Shown here: positions 30,091-41,937 of the stretch, piece by piece
Layout of the letters: every line of letters starts with the position of its first letter
Numbering within the stretch: position 1 is the first letter of the stretch
Assembly (NCBI GenBank): GCA_027924585.1
Contig: BSBM01000372.1
Coordinates: 32,420,001-32,484,000, forward strand
Source of the DNA: Larix kaempferi
Taxonomy: Eukaryota > Streptophyta > Pinopsida > Pinales > Pinaceae
Direction of reading: 5' to 3'
Length of the DNA: 64,000 nucleotides
Position numbers and translations under genes: made by a program
The notes under the pieces: model-generated
Told to the model about the DNA's origin: nothing
The model's database searches: none
What the model saw: only the letters and a program-made list of their open reading frames with translations

Positions 30091-31560
30091 TCATGTGTGA
30101 GGCATCAACTTAAAATGGTGTCGATGACGCGCCGAGAAGGAGGTATCGTGAAGTGTGATGGCATATTCGACGTTGATCATCGCGGCAAGTGTGGGGTCAA
30201 ATTTTTTGAGTTCGTCGGTATACAAGAATGTCGCCATACCATGGATCATCCGATGAAATGGTGAACAAGTGTTCATTGGGAAAGTTAGTGTTTATCCGAG
30301 GTGACATCGACGAAGAGGGTAAGTTGGTCATGAGATGTGTTAATGCAAGGTCTTTGGTACTCTTAGGGGTAACAAATGTTAGGTCATATTCTTGAAGGAT
30401 GATTTTCCATTTAGCCATGCAACCTTGAAGTAGGAGGAGAATCAAGAGATAGACCATGGGTTAGAATAATGTAGTGGCGTACATTCTGAACAGAGAAGAC
30501 GACGACGAGGGCCAACTTCTCCTCACGAAAGTAGTGTAGTGGTGGACCAAACAACATCTGAATCATGTAATAAATGACACGTTCTTGATGCACATTGTCT
30601 TCTTGGACTAGTATGCCAAAAACGACAAGCTCGGATGCCAAAACATAAAGGATGAAATCCTTCAAGAAATCAGGAATTGAAATCAAGGGAGCATAATTCA
30701 AGGCGTTTTTTAATGCTTCAAAATCCACTTGTTCCTATCCATCCCAAACGAGGGGGATGTGGGTCCAAAGCAAGCCTAGGAAGCCATGAACTTCCATAGC
30801 ATAGTCAGGAACCAAGCGACGGAGAAAGTTGGATTTTCCTTGAAGTATTTGTAATTGGCGTAATGTATGTGGGGGTGGGAGATCAATAATGGATTGAACC
30901 TTCAAGGGGTTGACAATAATTCCTTTTTGGGAAAAATAAAACCCAATTACTAGCCAACAGGAACGCAAAAAAAAACACTTGAGAGGGTTCAAGGGAATGT
31001 TATATTTGCGACAACGCAAGAAGACTTTCTAGAGATCGTCCAGGTGGTTGAACCATTTCTTGGATCGAGTAGAGGTCATCCATGTATACAAGGATAATAT
31101 GAATCAAGTCGTGAAAACAAAAGGTCATGGCCCGCTGAAATGTGGCACCAGCATTTTTAAGACCAAATGGCATAACGCGATAGGAAAAGGTACCCCATGG
31201 TGTAGTGAAGGAAGTCTTATACTGATCCTCTTTATGGATTTTAGTTTGATTGTATCCATAGAAACCATCCATGAAGGATAGAGTCTCATGACTCGCACAT
31301 GCATCGATGAAAGGTGTAGTAAAATTGTCTTTGGGACAAGCTAAATTTAGATCACGAAAATTAGTACAGATGCGAATGGTGCCCTATTTTTTGTTGATTG
31401 GCACTGGATTGGACACCCATATAGTGTAATCAATGGGATAAATGAACCTAGCTTGACGCAATTTTTCAATTTTCGCCTTCATTGCTGGTAGTTTAGAGGG
31501 ATTAATGGGACGCTACTTTTGGCGGACAGGAGGGATGTCAGGCCAAGTATTAATACAGTG
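30091..31560 (-). pseudogene. E6 reverse transcriptase and first RNase H, broken
   Basis: Upstream pieces near 31340-31560 read ICTNFRDLNLACPKDNF. At 31000-31272 the RT palm continues with FMDGFYGYNQTKIHKEDQYK, RVMPFGLKNAGATFQ and the catalytic LVYMDD. Fragment 30735-31019 holds the RT C-terminal part (NPLKCFF, FLRRLVPDYA). RNase H follows at 30411-30728 (YYMIQMLFG, HYFREEKLALVVVFSVQNVR), and its end is at 30197-30457 (LQEYDLTFVTPKSTKDLALT). At least three frameshifts and several stops. The order and motifs are standard Ty3/gypsy. Confidence 0.8.
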
Positions 31561-31694
31561 TTAAAAAATGGCGGGTTCAAGACTAGGAATATTTGTATAT
31601 GAACAAGAGAAAACATCATAGAACTCTTGGAAGAGTTTATTAGAGGAAGCTACTTCATCTGGAGTGCATGAGGCACCTAACGTAATGTTCTCAA

Positions 31695-32763
31695 TTATAT
31701 CGTGTGTGACGGAGATATCGACCTATATGGTGGGAGAGATGTTAGCCATGTTACATTCTTTGAAGGCATCATGAGCTGGGATGGGGTTCTTAAACCAGTC
31801 CACTTGGATATGGATGAAGTCTTTGGACTTAACCGAAAGTTGGTTGGCCGTAACAGGAGTGGAATCTTCGGGAATGATGTAGGATCTATGATGCATTTCA
31901 TCCCAAGGAAAGTTAGGTGTAGTAAGGGCTTCAAGGATTTCTTCGTCACTTCAAAAACATTGTGTGGAAATATCAGATGAGGTAGAGCTAGAGTTTAGGG
32001 GACAATGATAATATTAATGGATGTAGACTCTGCATATGGCGCATGAGTGGTTGGTGCACAACGATTTTTTACTCAGTGGGGGGGTCGTTGGTAGTTCGAC
32101 AACTGGTATAATCAGGTCATCATCCAATGTCTTCATATGTTCTTGAAGGTTGGGAAATTGTGGAAAAGTATGGGTGAGGTGGCCCAGGTCATCGCATAAA
32201 GCACACTTGGGAGGTGCGCGTGTTGGAGGAGGGGGGTGCATGGTTTTAGTCTCATTTGGTGCGGTGGGATTTTGCTCGGCTTTTCCCCTAGCGTACTTGG
32301 ACCATTGAGGTAAGGTGTTCGAGGATGATGTTGTCAACACAATCGGAGGTGGATGATTGGTAGTGGTGATTGGTTGGGCTGGTTGAAGAATGACTTGTGG
32401 CATTGGAGTGGGATTACGGGAAAGTAAATACCACTCAAGAAGTCCTAACGTCAATCCTGGGAGATTCAGTGTGGCCATGACTTTAATACTTACTACCCCT
32501 AAATTTGGGAACAAGAACGGGATTGTGTGGATCAGTGTGGCTCCAATGTGACTAGGTAATGATGGCGGTTGAGGTTGAAGTGGAAATTGATGGTTAGGGA
32601 CCGATTGGCTTGTCGAAATCGTACAAAATTCAAATATTTCAACGGTCGGAGGAGGAGGGGGGAAAGAATGAAATGTGGATATCATTGGAGTCTTTGAATA
32701 AAGTCGAGGAACAACGGGGGAATTCAAAGGGATAGACGCACCAAATACAGGTTGTTCAACCAT
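31695..32763 (-). pseudogene. E6 linker between protease and RT, Pro-rich with a damaged zinc knuckle
   Basis: The frame 32014-32763 (249 codons) is rich in Pro, Ser and Thr. Near its end it has CALCDDLGHLTHTFPQF, a CCHC knuckle in which the last Cys is Phe. A second frame 31695-31949 continues toward RT. I know of no enzymatic role for this linker. Its coordinates follow the protease remnant at 32830-33000, although knuckles normally precede protease. Confidence 0.5.
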
Positions 32764-32829
32764 GGGGGGGACATTCTTGGGTGTAGCAGGCGCATTAGGG
32801 TCATAGTAAGTGACCTAGTCTATTTTGAC

Positions 32830-33351
32830 AACCCGTCCCTCATGGGGGAACATCATAAGCCAAAAAAAAGATGAGGCAACATCCTTCATGGCGTACACGT
32901 AGCTTCGTCCTAGGATCAGGTTGTAGTCGAGTTGTGCGTTGACGACTTCAATGTCAATCAGGATAGTTTTTCCAGCTAGATGGACTAGAACATTAGCCAG
33001 AAGGCCTTGCGACTGAGATGAGCGACCATCATAAGCTCATGGGGAGGTTGTGGATGGGTGTAGGGGAGGGGATCCTATATTCTACCACATGAATGTAGAA
33101 ATGAAGCATGTGGAGGCACCCTCGTCGATTATGCATCAATGGATAACAAGGTTCTAGATTGAAACGAAGACCTGAAATGTGAAGGTGGAAGGCATGCGAG
33201 GTTCAGATTGGTCTAAGTCGAATGCCATCATTCGTGATTCAAAAGGGTCAATTGCACTTATACAGGACAACAATGTTTTTAATTGTGCTGGCAAGTTATT
33301 TATAACTTCTAAGGATGACATGACAGTGGGGGATTGGTCTAAGTCATCCAC
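32830..33351 (-). pseudogene. E6 protease region
   Basis: 33154-33351 reads MDDLDQSPTVMSSLEVINNL and LLSCISAIDPFES, matching the segment upstream of the E10 protease (52761-53216). At 32880-33000 the minus strand reads AGKTILIDIEVVNAQLDYNL then ILGRSYVYAMKD, the C-terminal half of the aspartic protease domain seen also in E10. The catalytic DxG segment is not readable. Confidence 0.6.
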
Positions 33352-33812
33352 GATATTATAGTTGGGGGAAACAAGAGCGTTGGGGTTGTTTTTTATGCGA
33401 CATAGAGGAAATCAAGGGGATTTGGGGCTTCCTTCAATTGGTTGTGGGTGTATACGTAATGACTGATTGATGGGAAGAGTGTTAGCGGCCTTGTCCGCAG
33501 GAATTGTCTCAGTGGTTGAACCATACTGGTTACAGTGTGTTTGAAGGTTTATATCATATGAAGACTTCATTAAGAGGTGGTGGGTACCTGATTCAACGTG
33601 TTGACTACTAGGAGAAGAATAAGTAGCTAACTATGGTGGTGTAGTAGCCCCTTGAGGGGGAGCCAAAGGTTGGGTGGCTACTACCCCTTGTGTAGGTAGG
33701 GGGTTCTATAGCACCATGGGTTGTGCATTGGGTTGCGGCGGGTTTGGTGGTGCCAAAGGTGCAACATGTCCTTGATGTTAGGCATCATCACTCCAAAGTT
33801 GGCAAGTTGGAT

Positions 33813-35040
33813 CTAGATGGAGAAAATTGTGCGTGTAATGGCCATAGATCCCACAAATAGAACATGGGTGGCTTGTCCATAAGTTGGGGTTTTTACCTTT
33901 CTGAGGTTATCGATCAGGATTTTGGTTAGCTGGTGCGGTGCCATTATTATCAGGGGGGTTTGGTGGTGGACCTCCTCAACTACGAGGTTGTTTATTTCCT
34001 CGGTTACATCTGCGTCCCCTATTTTTTTTGTCCTTGTTGGTTCCGTTGGGCAGGTTGGTTCTATGGTTGATTTTGTTGGGCATGGAATTTTCCTTGGGGA
34101 ACAGGGAGAGTTTGCAGTTGAGCGGGTGCATGGGCAGCCGACGGTGGATAGTAAGTGGGAGTTGCTTGAGGTTGCGTGGGTGTAGCCGGTGGATGGTAGT
34201 AGGTAGGTGGTGTGGTAGGGGGCATATTCTAGCGGGGTATGACCATAGCAATGCACCAGAGAAGAAGGTCCATGTATATGATGGGCTTGGGTTGTGGGAA
34301 CATACGAAGGGGTTGCTCTAGAATGGGTTGTGGCATGCGAAAGGTAGGGACCACTATTCATGGTGGGTGGAATGGAGTTGGGTGTCAGATTATAATTCGA
34401 GGTGGTGGTGGGACGCATATGAACATATGGCTGACTGCGAGATGCGACATGTCCAATAATACCATCAACGACATGGGATGCCCCTGGCGTGTCCTTCTGG
34501 GTTGAATCATCGTGAGGCAAATAAGGTAATATGGAGTAAAGGTAGCCCGAATATGCGTAGATAAGGTTAAACCATTTGGATTTGAGTATGGCTTCTTCTT
34601 CAGTTTTGGGTTGTTTGGATGCCACATCCTTGGCGATAACTGGTATGAGGGACTTCAAGAACCAATCTAAAAATATACGGTTGTCTAAATTTATCTTGCA
34701 CAAACTACGATGACGATTCTACTCATGGATATGGCCAGTGATGTGGGTAGCCATGTTTTGTCTGCAAGATAGGAGTATCTCAACACTAGTGTCATAGAGG
34801 ATAGGGAGATGGAGTAACTACAGGAAAGTAGAAGCAAGGGATGTAAAAGTGGAGTGTGTCCCATGTGGTTGTTCAATATACCACTTGGTTGCAATGTCAG
34901 TGAGGGTTCATTGTAAAAGGCGTAGGCGGGTTGATTCATACACTATGGATTTGGAGGAACACCATAAGTGGAAGGACATGATGTGGTTTATCGGGTCCTC
35001 ACCACCCTTTCCCTCAAAATTAGGGATGTCCTAAAGGAGT
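33813..35040 (-). pseudogene. gag: E6 gag
   Basis: The N-terminal part near 34870-35040 reads DIPNFEGKGGEDPINHIMSF and HLWCSSKS, a Tat-type gag opening. 34691-34939 and 33813-34703 continue in two different frames (DNRIFLDWFLKSLIPVIAKD, then a long Pro/Thr/His-rich region). Near 33830-33880 a third frame shows CSICGIYGHYTHNF, a knuckle whose last Cys is Phe. So there are at least two frameshifts. Gag would coat the genomic RNA; this copy cannot make the full protein. Confidence 0.65.
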
Positions 35041-36879
35041 TTGGTAGGCATGGGAGGCCATGTAGGGTCATGTTGTATCGGGTCGTTATTCAATTGGGAA
35101 AGATCATGTAGGTTGAGACTGGCCATGATGGAAAACTAGTAAGAGGATGTGACATGGTTGAAGTGGTCTACATGTTGTCCATGGCGGAAATCGTGGGGCC
35201 ACCTCCACTGAGTGGTGGGGAAGTAGCATGTGTCATAACGAGGATCGAGGGACCGCTAGTAAAAGGCGGAGAGACCGAGGAGGAAGGGCCAATGCCCGCA
35301 AGGTTACTATTGGTGACAAAAGTGACGGTATTCGGAATAGATCCACTACCAATGGGTATAGGGGAAGTAACTGTAATGCCAGGTGTAGGTCCTGTAGATG
35401 GCATAGAATGGATGGATTCCTAAGTGGTAGCAGGGATAGTGGTAGATCCACTACCGACAATCCCGCTGGAAAATGGGTTGAGATTCATGCTGGCCATGGG
35501 GCTTGACGGAGCTGTGTATATAGGTGAATCTGGCTCCGAAATAGATGTGAAATAAGGGGCATCGGGATGAAGATCCAAATACGAAGTTGTGCATCTCAAG
35601 GGGGCATGACGAGTGGGGTCCAATGGACCATACTGCGGGGATTTCTCCCATAGGAGAGGAGAGTGTCGAATTGAATCAATGGTGACATGTGTAAAAAGTG
35701 CTAAAACGCTTTAAAATAGTAATGAAACTGTGTGTGAAAAAGGAGAGCTCACAAAAATATGGCACTCAGGCCAAAACAAGCTCAAAAACACGTGCTGCAA
35801 TAGTGTGCTACAATAGGTGGAGTGGCAATGAAATGGTAAAAATACCAACAAGCAGCACTCCTAAAAAGAAAAATAGACTCACTAACCAAGGGGGTTATAG
35901 GAACATACAAACACCTATCTAAAAGATATGGAAGCTCACAGAAATCGTATCCCCTGCAAGGTGATCAAATCCGCAGTCAGGAAATATGAAATGTAGAACC
36001 AAATGGATAAAGTATATCCCTCTACCGAGAGGGAATCCAGGTAAAAGAGTCCTATAAGAATGGAAACTAAGGTATTCCATTCATGGCACGTCTGAAAAGG
36101 TATCCTGTGGCTTCAGTTCTTTGGTCGTCGCACACCCGGTATGGGAGCCAACATGCACAACGAGAACAATGAGTTGGTGTCTTTCAGTATAGAATGGAGT
36201 GCAGTATTCCACTTAGACTTCCGTAACCAATATTTCCACTTTCCTTCCTAAGGGAGAGGCCCTCTGACAAATCGGTGTCAACCGTACCAATAAATAATAG
36301 GGGAATTTGGTTCCCTAAAGGACAAAAACTATGTCTCAAATGTGTATGACAAAGGGGTTGTTATTTGGATGCCTAACCCTAATGTCCTACCTAGCTACAA
36401 AGTTTTTTTTGGGTCCCCAAGTGGGGTTAATGTGTGTTTGAATTAAGTCAGTTTTAGTCTCACTTGAACTATGGGGAGTGTGTGGGTGCACAAGTGGTGT
36501 AAACCCAATATCACTAGAAGTAATGTTGGAAAATAAATGACTAAAAATGAAATAAAAAGTACTAAATACTATGTGTAAAATAAATGAGCTCACTGAAATA
36601 TAATGCAAGAGTTAGCAATATCGTAAGGATGTATGCAAAGCAAAATGTACCGAATGCTACAACAAGAAAACAACATAAAATTACTAATGGAAAATGGTTG
36701 TAGGAAAACATGAGGTCATTTGGGAAAGAGAAGAGTAAATAATAGCTGCATGGTGTGTCTGTGAAGGAAATAGTTGCGCTCTGGGCACTGTAGGCTGCAG
36801 AAAAATTCGTGATGAAAAAAAAAACATGAAAAAGGGCGTGGGTCTGGGCGAAAAAGATGCGACGAGGGAACAAATTTCA
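35041..36879 (-). other. E6 leader, conserved with E13
   Basis: A long 5' leader between the palindromic array and gag. Blocks at about 35420-35623 (open frame with RHAPLRCTTSYLDL), 36110-36175, 35945-36010 and 36300-36375 match plus-strand E13 blocks near 63441-63530, 62875-62930, 63000-63100 and 62640-62740. The open frames on both strands at 35154-35600 are not clearly coding. Confidence 0.55.
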
Positions 36880-37135
36880 GGCTTAGAGGTGCACTAAGGG
36901 TGCAAGTAGCAGGCTAGAAGACGCACGGAGTGCGTGACTTACTGGCCTAAAGGCGTGCAGAGCGCACGGATTACCGACCGGAAGGCGCACGAAGCGTGCG
37001 GCTTACAGGCGGAAAGGCATACTCAGGGTGCGATTCTCGGGGTGAAAGTTGCGCTTTGGAGCATGGTTTTCGGGTTGGAAGTCGCGTTCGTGTCGTAGGT
37101 TAATGGAAGAAAGTTGCACTTGGAGGCACGAAAAA
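36880..37135 (+). repeat. 32-bp palindromic tandem array in the E6 leader (8 units)
   Basis: Units start at 36880, 36912, 36944, 36976, 37008, 37040, 37072 and 37104, each exactly 32 bp. Early units carry a hairpin: TGCAC/GTGCA, ACGCAC/GTGCGT, CGTGC/GCACG, CGCAC/GTGCG. Arms change together between units while remaining complementary. Later units are eroded. Confidence 0.85.
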
Positions 37136-37320
37136 GGCTACCTGTAGCTGCGGGATGGGATGTACAAATGGAAATGATGAAGGGTACTACGAAGGAAAGG
37201 GATAAATATGCATGTACAGGTCCCACGGAGAGGCCTAAAAATTAAAATGAAAGAAAAATAACAAGTACAAAACTGATAATAACTATTGATCATACTGAAC
37301 CATAGATCGATGGGAATCAA

Positions 37321-37336
37321 CCCAGTGGAGTCACCA
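37321..37336 (-). other. E6 primer-binding site (tRNA-Arg type)
   Basis: Minus strand TGGTGACTCCACTGGG, five bases from the LTR edge. It resembles TGGCGACTCCACTGGGGA, complementary to the 3' end of a plant tRNA-Arg and typical of Tat-group elements. Confidence 0.75.
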
Positions 37337-37341
37337 AAATC

Positions 37342-38113
37342 TGTAGCTAGTGTTTTCACACCAGCCTGTTCAAAAGGGAGCGTACTAAGGATTGTGGAAC
37401 CCTTAGTAACAGCTCATGAATGGGTAATGTGCTAATGCAAATAAAAGAAAAAATAAGTAAATTAAACCTAACTAATTACTGCAGTAAAAATGACAAATAT
37501 ATCGGAACCCATGAAATATATTTTGTATCATGTTGCAAACAATGGTTTACAATGAAAGTTACCCTAGAAGGTGAGTAGATGGGGGCCCTCGTAGATGTAC
37601 GAAGAGTAGCGTGTTGGGTCTCCAGAGTTCCTTGGTATTCTCCAAATGATCGAGAGGTGGCCAAGACTCAATTGAATAGGGAACATAAGCTCAAGGAGGT
37701 AGGCTAAAGTTCAACAGGAATTTTGGCAGCATAAGGGTAACAAGAGTTGATCACGGATGTGAAATGGGGGGCATCCATCACCTCTTTATAGCAATTTTGG
37801 GTGGTGGAGTATTGACCCATGGTATTGGGAAACCAATAGTATTGGCTAGTGGTATTTTGAGTTTTCCCTCTCTTTTGATTTTATTTTGACTATTTCCCTT
37901 CTTTTCTCTTTCTTTTTTCGGGATTTTGACCCTTTTTTGTGGGATTTTGACATTTTTTGAAGGATTTTCATTAATTGATGAGGGAAATAATTATTTATTT
38001 CCCATTTGGTTACCAATTTATGGATTTATGGAGGCCAAAAATGAAGGAAAAGGGGATAAATGGGTTATGTGACTAGGGAGATGAGCTAGGTAAACAATTT
38101 TTGGGTGTTAATA
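37342..38113 (-). repeat. E6 5' LTR
   Basis: The minus strand starts TATTAACACCC at 38113 (TG expected; E13 has TGTTAACACCC) and ends ACACTAGCTACA at 37342. About 772 bp. TATA-like CTATAAAG at 37784-37791. E13's LTR has the same ends and promoter position. Confidence 0.7.
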
Positions 38114-38144
38114 GATAGTATTTCGCAATATGACCATTGTAATT

Positions 38145-39962
38145 TCACCTTGCGTACTTCAATGTATTGATCCGTCTTCCAGTAGTGTAATAGAAAGAAT
38201 TGTGATCCTTCAAGGAGCTATCATACCTAAATGGATTCATTTTATTTTGATTGTACTTTCTATCGCAAGCCTTCTCAGTTGTTTTGTCATAGCCAAGTCC
38301 TGATTTGTATACTAGTGATCTCTGATCGTTTAGAATCTTATTCGGGATTGATGTGTTGTCTTTGAATTCTTTATTCATATCTTCTTCAAGATAATTCTTC
38401 TCATTTCCTAAAAGTGCACAGTACAAAGTATCAAAGATGTGACCTTTCACTTTTATCTCAACCAATTTTTCTTCTAAATAAGAGATCTCTCTATTCTTTT
38501 GTTCGAGTTGATTTGTCAGCAGATCATTTTTCTGCTTTGACTCTTCCAGTTATGTCTTCAATACCGATTCCTCTTCTTCAAGCTTCCTAATTTTATTTAC
38601 TACGCAATTTAGTTGTTTCTCAAAATGCATTTCCTTTTAACTAACTTGTTTTTCAAGAGATTCTTGAATCACCTTGGCTTGCTTGACTTGTTCTTCATAC
38701 TTTGACAAATGGTCTTGCAAGAGTTTTTTCTTCCTCCTTGACTTCTTTAATTCGTCCCAAGAACTAACCAGTTCACCTTCCCAGTCAATCTCTGCAGCTT
38801 CTTATTCTTCATATTGGATGTTTGATTTAATTTCCGTGACAAGATTTGCAAGATTATTAAATGTTCCATTAAATAATTGCCTATCCAGTGTTCCTAATTG
38901 ACTATTTGCATTTGAATATTTGTTCTTTTCTTCATTGCCTTCATCTTCTAGCAAGGCCATAAAAAGCACTTCTTTTGGACTGTCATCACATTAACATTCT
39001 TTGGATGAACTACTATCTTCCTTGGAGTACAAACTCTTCCTTTGTTTTGGGGATTTATTCCTATTCTCATATTTGTCCTGTGTTTGTTCCAACCTTCGTT
39101 CATTGTAATTAGACTCTTCTTTGTTGTCACTATATCAATCTTATTTATATGGACAATTTGAAGCGAAATGGACTACTCTTCCACATTTAAAACATTTGAA
39201 GGGTAACTTACCCTTATACTTGCCATGCCCTCTTTTCAACTTTCTCACAAATTTTGCTTCTTCATCATCTAATTCATCACAAGATCCTTTGTCATGCTCA
39301 TGTTTTGCTTTCCTGATAGCTTTAAATGCTGCTTCATTCCTAGTGGGATTTTCCCTTTCAATTCTCATCTCATACGTAGTAAGGATCCCCTGAAGATCAT
39401 CCTTTGTTAACTCTTCAAGATTAGATCTGTCTTCTAACACTAACACCTTTGAGTTAAACCTTGGAGGCATCTTTCTCACTATTTTTTGCACATTCGATTC
39501 TTCAGTTAGTGTAACTCCAAGACTTTTGATGGCATTGAATAACTCATCAATTCAAAGAAATTATGAGGCAAAATTTTCTTCATCTTTCATTCTCAAAGAC
39601 TCATATAGTCGAGAGTAAGTCTGCAATTTTTCCTTCTTTACTTTATCGTCTCCTTCATAGATATTTTTTAGCTTGTCCCATACATCCTTAGCTGAAGTGC
39701 AATGCATGAATTTCATGAATTCAATGTCTACTAACCCTCATAACAGTGCATTGCTTTCTTTTGCATTGCATTCATATGGTCTTGTATCGACAAATGGATC
39801 AACTGGTGCAGTTGAAGGAAGATTATAGCCATTCTCAATAGACTTCCAGACATCATCACTAAGGGATTGTAGATATACTTTCATTATTATCCTCCAGAAG
39901 GTGTATTTAGAGCCATCAAATCTAGATTCTATGTTGGTGGAGAGTCCTTCCTTCTTGTCCAT
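38145..39962 (-). pseudogene. gag: E7 Copia-type gag with in-frame stops
   Basis: A single minus frame of ~606 codons. N-terminal UBN2-type gag: RFDGSKYTFWRIIMKVYLQS, DVWKSIENGYNLP. Middle: TKDDLQGILTTYEMRIERE. Knuckle CFKCGRVVHFASNC at about 39147-39188. Then a long charged coiled-coil-like stretch (about 38460-38750) and a tail with SLVYKSGLGYDKTTEKA, common in plant Copia Gag. Internal stops include TGA and TAA near 39560-39740 and TAA near 38640. Non-functional. The frame stays the same throughout, so decay is by substitution, not indels. Confidence 0.78.
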
Positions 39963-40013
39963 ATATGTGCAAGGATTTATCTTCCAAATGTTAATTTGTT
40001 ACTGAAGACACCC

Positions 40014-40025
40014 GCTATAATACCA
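40014..40025 (-). other. E7 primer-binding site
   Basis: Minus strand TGGTATTATAGC matches the initiator tRNA-Met PBS TGGTATCAGAGC at 10 of 12 positions and lies a few bases from the LTR edge at 40031. Confidence 0.6.
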
Positions 40026-40030
40026 ATTTT

Positions 40031-41937
40031 TGGATTCTTATTAATACCAAGGGGGGGTGAATCAGTATTATCATAGTTATGAATTTTTTTTACTTCTTAT
40101 CAAATTGAACTGGTACATAGATTATGCATTCATCGTAAACAAAACAAATTCATCCACATATGCGCAAAAAACAGAACGCAAAGTTTTTACGTGGAAGCCT
40201 AAATGGGATAAAACCATTGAATTATCTCTTATATTAAAATATTACATTCATGGAAGCACCAACTTCCAAAGTTCTCCAACACCAACTAGAAGGAGGCACC
40301 AATCCCCTGGTTTTACATGCTACAACCTGAAAGAAGAACTGACTCCCTGATTTACCAGCTCTAACTGGAAGGAGGCACCAACCCCGTATTCCTTGCCCCG
40401 CTCTACTGCCCAAATATTACTATATAAGAAACATCTTTGATGCTCTACTGATATGTGCACTCTTCATATTAACTGCAATTCATTCTATTATATGCACCTT
40501 ATGTATATTGAGATCTTGCAATCACTGAACTATATCACGTACTTCACTTCACTACATCAACATTACACACTGGATTTCATACTTCATAACCTTCTTCAAT
40601 CTACATGTTGTTTCGACATACCATTATGTTTATGCACATATACAAATTCAACTAATACTGTGCATCCTGTGATGTGTTGTTGTTCTGACTTAGCGCATAT
40701 GTATCAGATAACTCAAATCATTATGCACACCTTATTCTATTCTACGTTTTTGTCTTGGCACATCTATCTTAGATAATCCGTGACCTTCTACATATCATCT
40801 ACAATTCTTCCTTTCTATTCTTACGTACTTGTCTCAGATAAACCTCATCATACTGCGCATCTTTTGATGTGCTACACTTTTGTCTTGGTGCACTTGTCTT
40901 AGATAATATATGACCTTCTGCGTACCATCTATGATTCTTCCTTTATGTTCTTACACACTTGTATCGGATAAAAATCATCATACTATGCATCTTCTGCTGT
41001 GCTACTCTTATGTTGTTGTGCATCTCTCTCAAATAAACCACTTCATGTTTCTGCACATCATTTGTTGTGCTGCATTTTGTGCATCCATATCTTCTACTAG
41101 ATTATGTTGTTCCAGTTCCACGAGCCATTGATAACCCAAAATTAGAATATTTCCAAATCATATTTCTACCACTTTTGCATCTTCAAGCATAATTCAACTC
41201 TCCAACTCAGCTTCGTATTCATACTTTCCTCGCACATACTGTGTGTCCACAAGTTGGTCGTAGCATTCTGTCTTCCTTGCTTCATGGTTAATCTTAATTC
41301 ACACTTCTGCCACTTTTCATGATCTACGCCACTGAGGTATCACACCTTGTGGGTCTTGCACATACTTGGTGCTTTTCATAGTAGGTCTTGTGCACTTTGG
41401 AACCACTTCATGTGGGATCTTGTGCCCTTGAAGTACCATCGCTTGTGGGTTTTCTGCACTCGAAGTTTCTGATTGCCACTTTCTTTTGGGACTCTTGCAT
41501 GCTTCAATAAATTGTATACCTTTCCGATTGGTGGGTCTTGCTCACTTCACAGGACTTGCATACATGTCCAATCGCTACTTGCTCCCAAGCCTCTAGCGCA
41601 CTTCTGAAACTTGTTCAATCATATATTTGGCATTAACTTTGAAGTGTCCTAACTAGATGGATTGTGAATTGAACACATACCTTATGTACTCCTTCAAATT
41701 GGATGTACTTACTGAATGTATTGGAAGTACTTCATCAACTGGATTTCATATACTTCTTCAAACTGGCACAAGGATACTGAATCCTTTTTGAAATCAATGA
41801 CAAGCAAAGTTCAACAAGTGTATGAGTAAATTCCAAAGTTGGGGTATTTTAGTTTTAATTCTTCCACCACTACCTTCAACCTGGTTCTCCTAGCCATGGC
41901 ATGTAGAGTTGATCCTACAATGCATCACATAACAACA
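40031..41937 (-). repeat. E7 5' LTR
   Basis: The minus strand starts TGTTGTTATGTG at 41937 and ends AAGAATCCA at 40031. A TATA-like TTATATAG lies at about 40419-40428. The outer end is an estimate. Contains a ~130-bp degenerate tandem duplication (about 40767-41030; TGACCTTCT at 40781 and 40911). Short frames in it are incidental. Confidence 0.45.

Larger units (their letters stand above)
25012..38113 (-). mobile_element. E6: decayed Tat-like Ty3/gypsy element with second RNase H and antisense ORF
   Basis: On the minus strand from 38113 the order is LTR, tRNA-Arg-type PBS, palindromic leader array, gag, protease, second Cys-rich region, RT, RNase H, integrase and a further archaeal-type RNase H. 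An antisense plant-mobile-domain-like ORF lies beyond. Frames are broken throughout. A 3' LTR matching 37342-38113 was not found at the left end, so the left boundary is set only by the edge of E4. Additional ORFs and a second RNase H are known marks of the plant Tat group; sub-lineage is not assigned. Confidence 0.7.
38114..41937 (-). mobile_element. E7: Copia element 5' part (LTR, PBS, gag), cut by E6
   Basis: LTR, PBS and gag are in order on the minus strand, and coding stops where the E6 LTR begins at 38113. No Copia pol is found anywhere to the left, so it was either deleted or lies outside the window. Confidence 0.65.

Noticed and set aside
35154-35506. Overlapping open frames on both strands in the E6 leader
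   Set aside because: Four frames open at once suggests low stop density from composition. Only the 35420-35623 frame has a counterpart in E13.
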